Shown: positions 25,601-33,439 of the stretch, piece after piece
Layout: the number at the start of each line of letters is the position of its first letter
Numbering within the stretch: the first letter of the stretch is position 1
NCBI GenBank assembly: GCA_964632945.1
Contig: CAZWCX010000076.1
Span: 1 to 35,219 of the forward strand
DNA length: 35,219 nucleotides
DNA from: CAZWCX01 sp964632945
GTDB taxonomy: Bacteria > Planctomycetota > MHYJ01 > WSZJ01 > CAZWCX01
Direction: 5' to 3'
The notes under the pieces: model-generated
Seen by the model: only the letters and a program-made list of their open reading frames with translations
Database searches by the model: none
What the model was told of the DNA's origin: nothing
Translations under genes and position numbers: made by a program

Positions 25601-26773
25601 ATGGCCATGACCCCTCAGGATCTCCTCGCCGCCGCGCGGGGCGTCGTGCCGGAAGTGACCCCGGCCGAGGCCGCCGACCGGGCGCGCCGGGAGGCAAACG
25701 TGAAGTTCATCGACGTCCGCGACGACAACGAGTGGGCCAAGGGACACATCCCCGACGCCCTCCACATCACCCGCGGCATGCTCGAGTTCAAGATCGGCAA
25801 TCTGGTCCCGGATCGAGCGGTTCCCCTCGTCCTCTACTGAGGGGGCGGGAGCCGGTCGTTGCTTGCGGGCCAAGCAATTCGCCAACTGGGATACGAGAAG
25901 GTCTGGTCGATGGCGGGCGGATTCCGCGCGTGGAGCGAGGCCGGTCTGCCGGTCGTCGTGCCCAAACAGGAGGGCGGCAAGGATCCTCTGGCCCGCTACG
26001 CCCGGCACCTGATGCTCAAGCAGGTCGGACGCGAAGGGCAGATGAAGCTTCTCCAGGCCAAGGTGCTCCTGGTGGGGGCGGGCGGTCTCGGCTCTCCGGC
26101 GGGGCTCTACCTCGCCGCCGCCGGGGTCGGCACCCTGGGGGTCTGCGACGCCGACGTGGTAGACGAATCGAACCTGCAGCGCCAGATCCTGCACCCCTGG
26201 TTCAACGTCGGGCGGCCCAAGACCGACTCCGCGCGCGAAACCCTGCTGCGCATCAATCCCGAGTGCAACGTCGTGACCCACAACGAGCGCCTCGTCGCCG
26301 GGAACGTCAACGCCATCCTCTCCCGCTACGACCTCGTGCTCGACGGCGCGGACAACTTCCCGACCCGCTACCTGATCAACGACGCGGCCTACTTCCTGGG
26401 CAAGCCGGTGGCGCACGGGAGCATTTTCCAGTTCGAAGGACAGGCGACCACGATCTGGCCCAAGCGGGAAGGTCCCTGCTACCGCTGCCTTTATCCGGCG
26501 CCGCCACCGGCCCAGTTCGCGCCGAACTGAGAGGAGGCCGGCGTCCTGGGCGTCCTGCCCGGCGTCATCGGCCTGGTTCAGGCCACCGAAGCCATCAAGA
26601 TCATCCTCGGCCAGGGTCAACTGCTCACCGGGCGGCTGGTCCTGTACGATGCCCTGGGGATGAAGTTCCGGGAGTTCCCGCTGCAAAAGGACCCCGGGTG
26701 CCCCCTGTGCGGCACCCAGCCGACGATCGACAAGCTGGTCGATTACGAGGCGTTCTGCGCGCTCCGGCACTGA
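25601..26773 (+). CDS. Rhodanese-MoeB/ThiF E1 fusion selenoprotein (Sec80 and Sec310)
   Basis: One frame of 390 residues with two in-frame UGAs, at 25838-25840 (codon 80) and 26528-26530 (codon 310). Residues 15-118 are a rhodanese domain (KFIDVRDDNEWAKGHIPDAL; GYEKVWSMAGGFRAW). Its catalytic loop reads VLY-U-GGGSRSLLAG where relatives have LYCxxGxRS. Residues 125-390 are an E1-like domain: ARYARHLML, nucleotide loop GAGGLGSP (159-166), NLQRQ (191-195), DGADN (248-252), and zinc cysteine pairs C293/C296 and C367/C370. The second UGA replaces the conserved Cys of PxCxEAGVLGVLPG, equivalent to Cys225 of yeast Uba4 and Cys239 of human MOCS3. Such proteins adenylate a ubiquitin-like sulfur carrier and load sulfur for tRNA thiolation, molybdopterin or thiamine. 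Both UGAs have hairpins at the right distance. The start is ATG 25601 (25607 possible). Confidence 0.85.
25859..25877 (+). promoter_or_regulatory. Putative bacterial SECIS hairpin for Sec80
   Basis: TTGCTTG (25859-25865) pairs perfectly with CAAGCAA (25871-25877), with one further G-U pair possible outside. The five-base loop CGGGC starts 25 bases after the UGA and presents GGG. Stem length, small G-containing loop and distance all fit SelB-recognised elements. This is the clearest of the three hairpins. Confidence 0.7.
26546..26562 (+). promoter_or_regulatory. Putative bacterial SECIS hairpin for Sec310
   Basis: CTGGGC (26546-26551) pairs with GCCCGG (26557-26562) including one G-U pair; the loop GTCCT begins 21 bases after the UGA at 26528-26530 and starts with G. 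The same bases encode the conserved GVLGVLPG stretch, which limits how freely the stem could arise by selection. Confidence 0.5.
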
Positions 26774-26849
26774 TCGGAACGCGCTTTCCGGCGCACGCGC
26801 GGGGCCGGGGCGAACGACGCCCCGGCCTCGTTGCGTAGGACTCGACCTC

Positions 26850-27083
26850 ATGCCCGACAAGACCCGGCGCCTTCCGGAAAATCCCGCGGGAAGCTGGTAC
26901 GTGGACGCGCAGTGCATCGACTGCGACCTCTGTCGCCAGGTGGCCCCGGGGAATTTCACCCGCAACGCAGAGGCCGGCTACAGCTTCGTCTCCCGCCAGC
27001 CCGCGACCCCGGAAGAGGAGCAGCAGTGCCGGCATGCCCAGGCCGACTGCCCGGTCGAGGCGATCGGCAGTGACGGGGCCTGA
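26850..27083 (+). CDS. [4Fe-4S] ferredoxin
   Basis: A 77-residue electron carrier with one iron-sulfur cluster. The pattern C22-x2-C25-x2-C28, followed at the end by C67-P, matches monocluster ferredoxins (CIDCDLCRQVAPGNF and ADCPVEAIG); C60 is an extra cysteine. The gene begins 76 bases after the rhodanese/E1 fusion in the same direction and has no clear promoter of its own, so the two are probably co-transcribed, and the ferredoxin may supply electrons to a redox step using the selenoprotein. The link is an inference from position. Confidence 0.88.
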   Translation: MPDKTRRLPENPAGSWYVDAQCIDCDLCRQVAPGNFTRNAEAGYSFVSRQPATPEEEQQCRHAQADCPVEAIGSDGA

Positions 27084-27258
27084 AACCGCGCCCGTGCCGC
27101 GGTCGCACTCCCGGGCGCGCGGGTGAATGCGTCCGGCCCATTCGGGGGCGTCGCGGGAACGCGGAATTCTTGCGCATCGCCGGTGAACCTCCCACGCGTT
27201 CCGGAGTCTAAGAGAAGAGAATCGCCGGCAGTTTCGCAGAATGTTGATTCGGGAACCC

Positions 27259-27287
27259 TTGCCAAAGCGGGCTCGGCGGGATAAAAT
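27259..27287 (+). promoter_or_regulatory. Sigma70-like promoter of the DUF2203 gene
   Basis: TTGCCA (27259-27264), 17 bases, TAAAAT (27282-27287). It leaves a leader of nearly 90 bases before the ATG at 27383; I see no riboswitch-like structure there. Confidence 0.65.
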
Positions 27288-27382
27288 TCCCCTTGGACAG
27301 CCGTAGGCCCTGCGCCACGGATCGGGACGGCCGTACGCTTCTAGGGTGCCATCCGGTGGGCCGTGTTTTGGAGTAGACACCC

Positions 27383-27811
27383 ATGTCGACGAAGGGCGGC
27401 GCCAGCGCGGAGCTGAAGCTCTTCACGGTCGAAGAAGCGCGCAAGATGCTCCCGCTCGTGCGTCAGATCGTCCGGGAGATCGTCGAGGGGTACAAGTACC
27501 TGCGCTCGCGGATCGACGCGCTGAACGCGCTCATGGAAAAGGAACCCAAGGAGAAGTCCCGGGACGAGCGCAAGCTCCAGCGCAATCTGGAAGAAGAGAT
27601 TTCGGCCGTCGAGCAGCGCATGAACAGCTCGGTTCAGGAACTCGCGACCCTCGGCGTCGAATTCAAGGACTACACCCTCGGCCTGGTCGACTTCCCCACG
27701 CGAATCAACAACGAGATCGCCTACTTGTGCTGGAAGCTCGAGGAAGAGGACATCCAATACTGGCACACCCTCGACTCCGGCTACGCGGGGCGGAAGAAGA
27801 TTCGGAGTTGA
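27383..27811 (+). CDS. DUF2203 protein
   Basis: 142 residues, soluble, mainly one long helical hairpin rich in charged residues (EEARKMLPLVRQIVREIVEG). The C-terminal segment GVEFKDYTLGLVDFPTRING-like and YLCWKLEEEDIQYWHTLDSG is diagnostic for DUF2203. Here the former reads GVEFKDYTLGLVDFPTRINN. The family has no known function. Its TGA lies 8 bases before the ATG of the metallo-beta-lactamase-fold gene, with which it forms an operon. Confidence 0.85.
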   Translation: MSTKGGASAELKLFTVEEARKMLPLVRQIVREIVEGYKYLRSRIDALNALMEKEPKEKSRDERKLQRNLEEEISAVEQRMNSSVQELATLGVEFKDYTLGLVDFPTRINNEIAYLCWKLEEEDIQYWHTLDSGYAGRKKIRS

Positions 27812-27819
27812 TCGGGCGG

Positions 27820-28473
27820 ATGATCGTCCGGAGCGAGACGGTAGGGCCGTTTGCGATGAACTGCTGGATCCTGGGGGATCCGGCCACCCGTGAGGGGTTC
27901 ATCGTGGACCCCGGCGACGAGATCGACTCCCTCCTGGAAATCGTCGCGGCCGAGAAGCTGAACCTCAAGTGGATTCTCAATACCCACGCCCACATCGATC
28001 ACGTCGCGGGCGTGGCCGAATTCAAGCGGCGCACCGGGCTCCCGTTCTACCTGCATCGGGATGACCGATTCTGGGTGGAGGCCCTGCCGCGCCAGGCCGC
28101 GATGTTCGGGTTGCCCGCGCCGGAGGTGCCCGGGATCGACCACGAGCTCAAGGAAGGGGACCGCTTTCGCATCGGCGCGCTCGAGACCGAAGTGATTCAC
28201 GTCCCGGGTCATTCGCCGGGTCACGTCTGTTTCTGGTTCCCGTCGGAGCGCCTCGTGATCGGCGGGGACGTCCTGTTTGCCGGTTCGATCGGCCGGACCG
28301 ACCTGCCGGGCGGCGATCACGACCTGCTGATCGACGGAATCCGGCGCAAGATCCTCCCGCTCGGCGACGACGTTCGCGTCTGCCCGGGCCACGGTCCCGA
28401 GACGACGGTGGGGGAGGAACGGAAGCACAATCCGTTCCTCACCGGCAACGTGTTCGGCGGCCTGATTCGCTGA
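27820..28473 (+). CDS. Metallo-beta-lactamase-fold hydrolase (glyoxalase II-like)
   Basis: 217 residues. The zinc-binding motif is THAHIDH (residues 55-61), and the remaining ligands are in VPGHSPGHV, IGGDVLF and CPGHGPET. It resembles the YcbL/GloB-type hydrolases that split thioesters such as S-lactoylglutathione. The persulfide dioxygenases (ETHE1) are close relatives, but their motif details cannot be settled by eye. It is translated 8 bases after DUF2203, and ATG 27820 is the natural start, although the frame is open further upstream. Confidence 0.88.
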   Translation: MIVRSETVGPFAMNCWILGDPATREGFIVDPGDEIDSLLEIVAAEKLNLKWILNTHAHIDHVAGVAEFKRRTGLPFYLHRDDRFWVEALPRQAAMFGLPAPEVPGIDHELKEGDRFRIGALETEVIHVPGHSPGHVCFWFPSERLVIGGDVLFAGSIGRTDLPGGDHDLLIDGIRRKILPLGDDVRVCPGHGPETTVGEERKHNPFLTGNVFGGLIR

Positions 28474-28569
28474 ACCGCGGGATGGGCGTCGGCGCCCGGG
28501 TCTCGCGGGGAAGCGGGCGTGCGGACCGGGGTGCCCGGAGCGCCCGGAAAGTTCGGGGAAGCGGCGGCC

Positions 28570-29514
28570 ATGACGGAGAAGTCGGACCGTGGATCGTACG
28601 GGTTCGTGGCGGCCCCCCGTCCGTCGATCCTGGTGCACGGCGGAGCCGGTGCGCCGGCCGCCTGGAGCGACGGTTGCCGCGCGGTCGTGGAGGCGGTGCA
28701 CATCGATCTGGCGGCCGGCGGCGAAGCCCTGGACGCCGCCGTGAAGGCGGTGCGGATGATGGAGGACGACGGCCGTTACAATGCCGGGTCCGGGTCGGTC
28801 TTCCGGATGGACGGAGAGACGGTGGAAATGGACGCGGCGGTCATGGACTCCCGCGGTCGCATGGGGTGCGTGGCGGCGCTGCGTGAGGTGAAGAACCCGG
28901 TGCGGGTGGCCCGCGAAGTGGCGGAAACTCCCCACGTTCTTCTGGCGGGACCGGGGGCGCGGGAGTTCGCGCTTCGACGCGGACTCGGGGAGGTGCACGT
29001 CCCTTCCGCCCACGCGCGGGAACGCGCCGCCCGGGCGCGAGCGATCCTGGTGCGCGGCGAACGGACCGAGTGGCGCCCCGCCTGGCGCAGCGTCGACTTG
29101 CGGGCGCTGTGGAACTTTCCGAAGCCGTACGATGAGGTGGTCGGCGGGTGCGACACCGTTGGGGCGGTGGTTCAGGACCGCGAGGGACGGTTCGCCGTCG
29201 CGACGTCCACCGGCGGCGCCACCCCGATGCTGTGCGGACGCGTCGGTGACTCGCCGCTGCCGGGATGCGGCTTCTGGGCAGGCCCCGCCGGGGCGGTCAC
29301 CGCCACCGGAATCGGCGAGGAGATCATTCGCGCGCTGCTGGCGCGCACCGTGTACGACTTCCTCGCCCTCGGACGGACGCCGCTGGAGGCCGTGCGGGCG
29401 GGCGCGGCCCTTCTGCCTGCGGAGGTCTCGATCGGGATCATCGCGATCGCGGACGGCGGCCTGGCCTGGTGCGCCAACCGCGACATGGCCCTCGCCAGCC
29501 GGCCGTCGGCCTAG
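28570..29514 (+). CDS. Isoaspartyl peptidase / L-asparaginase (Ntn hydrolase)
   Basis: 314 residues, type III (plant-type) asparaginase family. It should cleave itself before Thr196 in GGCDTVGAV, which then becomes the N-terminal nucleophile. Supporting features are LVHGGAGAP (21-29), NAGSGSVF (71-78), and TGGATP plus GRVGDSPLPGCG after the nucleophile. Enzymes of this family hydrolyse isoaspartyl dipeptides or asparagine. The ATG at 28570 is chosen because the preceding extension (from 28519) has no conserved sequence. It converges on queG; a GC-rich palindrome GGCGCGCGGCGCGCC (29538-29552) between them could act as a terminator. Confidence 0.88.
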   Translation: MTEKSDRGSYGFVAAPRPSILVHGGAGAPAAWSDGCRAVVEAVHIDLAAGGEALDAAVKAVRMMEDDGRYNAGSGSVFRMDGETVEMDAAVMDSRGRMGCVAALREVKNPVRVAREVAETPHVLLAGPGAREFALRRGLGEVHVPSAHARERAARARAILVRGERTEWRPAWRSVDLRALWNFPKPYDEVVGGCDTVGAVVQDREGRFAVATSTGGATPMLCGRVGDSPLPGCGFWAGPAGAVTATGIGEEIIRALLARTVYDFLALGRTPLEAVRAGAALLPAEVSIGIIAIADGGLAWCANRDMALASRPSA

Positions 29515-29660
29515 CCGCCCGGAGCGGCATCACCACCGGCGCGCGGCGCGCCCTCCCCGGCCCGGACCTCAGCGGGCGACGTCGCACGCCCGGAGTCCCC
29601 TCGCCTGCGCCCCCGCGATCCCGTGCCGAGGCTCGTCCGGGATCACGGCGGCCGCGGCAA

Positions 29661-30797
29661 TCACGCGGGACGTAGCGCCGCCGCAATCTCCTCCCGGACT
29701 TCCTCCGAGGGTTCGCACGCCGACCGGTCCTCCAGGATCCCGCGGGCGGCCGGTCCGCCGATGCGCCCCAGCGCCCACGCGGCATGCCGGCGCACGAGCG
29801 GGTCGTCGTCCGCGAGCGCCCCGGTCAGAGCGGGGATCCCCGCGGGATCGCCGGAATTGCCGAGCGCAACGGCGACGTTGCGCAGAAAGCCGGACCGCCG
29901 CGCGCGTTTGACCGCGCTGCGGCGGAAGCGTCGCGCGAAGTCCGCAGGGCCCATCGGCAGCAGGTCGGCCAGAGCCGGCCCCCGGTTCTCCTGACGCGGC
30001 TGCAGGGCCGCGTCGGCCCCGCCTGCAGGCGAGCGATTCCAGGGGCAGGCGGTCTGACAGTCGTCGCAGCCGAAGATCCAGTCTCCCATGCGCGGGCGCA
30101 ACGCCGGGTCGATCGGACCGCGGTGCTCGATCGTCAGGTAGGAAATGCAGCGGTTCGAGTCGATCCGTCCCCCCTCGACGAGCGCCCCGGTCGGACAGGC
30201 CTGCAGGCAGAGGGTGCAACTGCCGCAGTGGTCGGCCACGGGCTCGCCGTCGGGCTCGAGGTCCGCGGTGACCAGAATCTCGCCGAGGAAGAAATAGGAT
30301 CCCCGCTCCGGATCGATCAGCAGCGTGTTCTTCCCCTGCCACCCGAGTCCCGCCCGCTGCGCCCAGACCTTTTCCAGAACGGGAGCGGTGTCCACGCAGA
30401 CTTTCGCCGCGCAGGAGAGCGCGGCGACGAGGCGGTCACGCAGCCGCCAGAGGCGGTCCTTGACGACTTCGTGATAGTCGTCGCCCTGCGCATAGGCGCT
30501 GATGCGCCCACGCCCGGCGCGTGCCATGGCCGAGGGCAAGCCCGCCGGGGGGGCGGGGTAACCGACGGCGACGCAGACCACGGCGCGGGCCCCGGGCAGC
30601 AGGAGGTCGGGGCGCTCGCGTTCGTCCAGGCGGCGGGTCATCCAGTCCATGCCGCCGTGCCAGCCGCGGCGGATCCATTCGCGCAGGTCGGCGGCCGCCG
30701 CGGACAGCCCGTCCCCCAGGGGGACCGTCCCGACGCGATCGAAGCCGAGGTCGATCGCCTCTCGCTTCACGCGCCGGGTCGCTTCCCGCGGGTTCAT
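29661..30797 (-). CDS. queG: Epoxyqueuosine reductase QueG
   Basis: Cobalamin-dependent iron-sulfur enzyme that reduces epoxyqueuosine to queuosine in the anticodon of four tRNAs. The 378 residues include the catalytic Asp136 in VCVDTAPVLEK, the first cluster motif CGSCTLCLQACP (191-202), Cys217 in NRCISYLT, and the second cluster motif CDDCQTACPWN (about 245-255). A C-terminal HEAT-repeat region (from about residue 300, GIPALTGALADDDPLVRRHA) binds tRNA in characterised members and is present here. It starts 9 bases after the cytochrome gene with GGAG before the ATG and is the last gene of the leftward operon. Confidence 0.95.
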   Translation of the reverse strand: MNPREATRRVKREAIDLGFDRVGTVPLGDGLSAAAADLREWIRRGWHGGMDWMTRRLDERERPDLLLPGARAVVCVAVGYPAPPAGLPSAMARAGRGRISAYAQGDDYHEVVKDRLWRLRDRLVAALSCAAKVCVDTAPVLEKVWAQRAGLGWQGKNTLLIDPERGSYFFLGEILVTADLEPDGEPVADHCGSCTLCLQACPTGALVEGGRIDSNRCISYLTIEHRGPIDPALRPRMGDWIFGCDDCQTACPWNRSPAGGADAALQPRQENRGPALADLLPMGPADFARRFRRSAVKRARRSGFLRNVAVALGNSGDPAGIPALTGALADDDPLVRRHAAWALGRIGGPAARGILEDRSACEPSEEVREEIAAALRPA

Positions 30798-30806
30798 GGC
30801 TCCACG

Positions 30807-32078
30807 CTATTTCTTCGCCGGGATCGGCATCGTCAGAATGAAATCGACCACCGCGTTCCACTCTTCGTCGGTCTTGATCGACGTCTCGAATGCGGGCATC
30901 GTGGAGGAGATGTTCACCGTCATCCCGCCCTTCTTCCCGACCAGCAGGATGTAGTCGCGCGTGACCTCCGGCTGGTTCATGTACGCGCCATCCTGGAAGT
31001 TGCGCGGGCGGGGTTGGATCGCCGTGATCCCCTTGCCCTTGGCGTTGCCGAGGACTCCGTGACACGGGGCGCAGGACTGTCGGTACAGTTCCTCGCCCTT
31101 GCCCTTCGGGGCGGGCGGGGAAGCCTGGACCTTCAGGTCCTCCTCGTCCTGGGCGATACCGGCCTGGAGGCGCAGGTAGGCCTTCCGTACCTCGGCGGCG
31201 AGGGCCTTGCCGGCGGCTTGCGCGCCGGCGACCGGGGTCGGATCGAGGGACAGGACCCCCGCTTCGTCCTTGCCGGCGAAGGCGCCGAAGAACGCGTCCA
31301 GACTGGCGCCGCTCTGGGCATCCCCCGCCTTCACTTCCTGGTGGGTGCCGACGGAGGAGATCTTCCCGTCCGCGCCGACCGCGACGCACAAGATCACCCG
31401 CTTGCCGCCGATCCGGACGTCCGGAAAAATCGCGTGGCCGATGGGCTTGCCGGTCCCGTCGAGCGCGCGCAGGAAGTCCACGGTGTGGTCGCGCGCCGGA
31501 TCCCAGGGCGCCTCCGCGGCCAGCTTTCCCTTGAAGCTCTCGACCCGGGCGACCGGCAAGACCGATTGCACCCGCTCGACCTTGGCGGCGTTCGGCAGCC
31601 ACTTGGACGCCGCCGGATGCAGGGTGCGGATGTAGGCGACCAGGTCGAGCTGCTCGTAGCGATTGTGGAAGGTGATCCAGTCCGGCATCAGCCGGGATCG
31701 CGCGTGCGGCCTGCCGCCGTCGGCGATGACACTCATCAGATCCTGGTCCGTCCGGGTGTTGAGGTAAACGCCATCCGCAAGATCGGCCGGCCGGCGCCAA
31801 AGGACCTTCGCCGCGGATCCTTCGCCGCGTCCGTCGTACCCGTGGCACGCGGCGCAGGAGCCCTCGTACAGCTTCTGGCCGTACGCGGGATCGACGATCG
31901 AGTCGGTCGATTTGGGCAGGGCCCGATCGACCACGGTGACCGCCAGCGGCGCACCTCCGGAACCCCCGTTGCCCGAGGTCGCGCCGCCGGTCTTGCCGGG
32001 GCCCATGAGGAAGTACCACGCCCCGCCGCCGCCCGCCGCGAGGACCACCACCAGGATCGCGATGATCTTTCCGTTCAT
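30807..32078 (-). CDS. Membrane-anchored dihaem cytochrome c
   Basis: 423 residues. It starts with an uncleaved membrane anchor or signal (residues 4-24) and a Gly-rich linker. Two class I haem-binding sites follow: SCAACH (C75, C78, H79) and SCAPCH (C336, C339, H340), each followed by a helical cytochrome c domain; Met ligands are likely around residues 130 and 394 (STMPAF). Between the two domains lies a stretch of about 200 residues of unknown fold. It probably carries electrons in the periplasm. It is translated 76 bases after the YHS/cytochrome gene and shares its promoter. Confidence 0.88.
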   Translation of the reverse strand: MNGKIIAILVVVLAAGGGGAWYFLMGPGKTGGATSGNGGSGGAPLAVTVVDRALPKSTDSIVDPAYGQKLYEGSCAACHGYDGRGEGSAAKVLWRRPADLADGVYLNTRTDQDLMSVIADGGRPHARSRLMPDWITFHNRYEQLDLVAYIRTLHPAASKWLPNAAKVERVQSVLPVARVESFKGKLAAEAPWDPARDHTVDFLRALDGTGKPIGHAIFPDVRIGGKRVILCVAVGADGKISSVGTHQEVKAGDAQSGASLDAFFGAFAGKDEAGVLSLDPTPVAGAQAAGKALAAEVRKAYLRLQAGIAQDEEDLKVQASPPAPKGKGEELYRQSCAPCHGVLGNAKGKGITAIQPRPRNFQDGAYMNQPEVTRDYILLVGKKGGMTVNISSTMPAFETSIKTDEEWNAVVDFILTMPIPAKK

Positions 32079-32154
32079 TGCATCAACCTGCCGTCAGAGG
32101 GTCGAAGGTATCGGCCGAATCGGACCCGCGGGGAGAAATCGGCCGGGGGATCGC

Positions 32155-33168
32155 CTACTTCTTGGGGAAGAGGTCCGGATACCGGGACAAGTCCTGAACG
32201 ACGTCCCAGCGGAACTTCAGATGGCACTTCGTGCAGTGGTTCCCCTCGAGGTCGTGGAAGGACTTGAGGGCGGCGTCACGATTCTTCGAGTCGACCGCCG
32301 ACTTGAGACCGCCCAGCGCGGCCACGTATTCCTTGGCCAATTGGTTGAACTCGTCCTTCAGTTCGTGGTGCTTATGGGGCGTGAATTGCGTCAGGAGACT
32401 CGAATAGCCCGTGATGAGGTCGATGTGCTTGCTGGACTTCGCATAGTCCGGCTGGGCCCCCGTCAGCTCGTGGTAGACGTCGCGCCAGTAGATCCCCACC
32501 TTGCGCATGCTGTGGTGCTGGACCTGCATGTCGAATTTCTTCTGATCATATTCGCGGCCGGTGTGCTTGTCGCGACCCTCGAGAATGTCGAACTTGAAGG
32601 TCTCCGTGTGCTTCTTCCCGCCGGCGAACGTGATCGTGAAGGTGACGTCTGCGTGTCCGTATCCGGGCGCCTTGAAGTCGGTGCCGAAGACTCCCTCCTC
32701 GCGGTAGGCCTTCATCTTGCGGGCATCCTCGAGCTTCTTGGGCGAGCCGCCGCTCGTCACGTTGAAGGCGAACTTCGCCTCGATCTCCGCCGGCGTGTCC
32801 TTGGCGCCGGTCTCGGGCTTCTTGAATTCGAGAATGACGCGAACGGGTTCGCCGTCGATGACCTTCGAGGGCTTGGTCTGGAACACCACCGAATACCCCA
32901 TCACGTCGCGCGATTTCGACATGGCGCCCGTGTACTTCTTCGGGTCTCCCATGACCTCATTCTTGCAGTTCTCGGTACAGAAATAGAGCGTCTCTCCCTG
33001 GAAGACCCAGGTGGTCACCATGTCCTTCTTGGGAAGGGTCATGTCGCAGTAGACGTCCGTGACGAGCTCCTCGGAGTCATCCTGAGCCCGGATCGGAAGG
33101 GTCGAACCCGCACAGAGGATGAGGATGGCGAGGAACGCGAGGACGGGACGAATCGACGGACGGCGCAT
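32155..33168 (-). CDS. Exported YHS-domain protein with C-terminal c-type haem
   Basis: 337 residues with a signal peptide (to about residue 28). The N-terminal YHS-like domain carries Cys41 (VYCDMTLPKK) and the pair Cys64/Cys68 (YFCTENCKNEV), a metal-binding signature. A middle part of about 120 residues is beta-rich (VRVILEFKKPETG). The C-terminal 110 residues are helical and end with CTKCH (C312, C315, H316), the place of the haem site in cytochrome c'. This suggests a copper or heavy-metal sensing or delivery protein with a haem. AGGAG precedes the ATG by about 8 bases. It heads the leftward operon with the dihaem cytochrome and queG. Confidence 0.85.
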   Translation of the reverse strand: MRRPSIRPVLAFLAILILCAGSTLPIRAQDDSEELVTDVYCDMTLPKKDMVTTWVFQGETLYFCTENCKNEVMGDPKKYTGAMSKSRDVMGYSVVFQTKPSKVIDGEPVRVILEFKKPETGAKDTPAEIEAKFAFNVTSGGSPKKLEDARKMKAYREEGVFGTDFKAPGYGHADVTFTITFAGGKKHTETFKFDILEGRDKHTGREYDQKKFDMQVQHHSMRKVGIYWRDVYHELTGAQPDYAKSSKHIDLITGYSSLLTQFTPHKHHELKDEFNQLAKEYVAALGGLKSAVDSKNRDAALKSFHDLEGNHCTKCHLKFRWDVVQDLSRYPDLFPKK

Positions 33169-33199
33169 GTCGGAATCTCCTAACCGAGCCGGAAAGGGC

Positions 33200-33228
33200 A
33201 TTGTAGGCAGGGGAAGGAGTGGGATCAA
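33200..33228 (-). promoter_or_regulatory. Sigma70-like promoter of the YHS-cytochrome operon
   Basis: Minus strand TTGATC (33228-33223), 17 bases, TACAAT (33205-33200), giving a leader of about 25 bases. Confidence 0.7.
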
Positions 33229-33370
33229 GGAATACGGGGAGGAGGTCGGCGTGTCCCCGGGCGGGGCCCGAAACGGCGATGGCGACCGGGAACGGTGGCC
33301 GGACTCGACGGGGAGAGGATGGTCGCCCCGGGGTTCGGCCCGGGCCGGGGGACGATCCGGCGGCAATCTG

Positions 33371-33399
33371 TTGACGCTTGCGGCGTCTGCCGCTATATG
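33371..33399 (+). promoter_or_regulatory. Sigma70-like promoter of the CoA-binding protein gene
   Basis: TTGACG (33371-33376), 17 bases, TATATG (33394-33399). Transcription would start near 33406, about 35 bases before the gene. Confidence 0.65.
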
Positions 33400-33439
33400 T
33401 CGATGAGAGGGGCAGCGAGGCCCCGGCACCACGAAAGGG

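Noticed and set aside
25601..26773. Pseudogene or alternative genetic code as explanation for the UGAs
   Set aside because: A decayed gene would show random stops and frameshifts, not UGA only at two conserved reactive cysteines. Reassignment of UGA to Cys, Trp or Gly is unlikely because many genes here end properly at UGA within a few bases of the next start, and ordinary Cys, Trp and Gly codons are common.
27084..27258. tRNA or small RNA in the gap before DUF2203
   Set aside because: I looked for cloverleaf arms and a CCA-type end and saw none; only a promoter lies further downstream.
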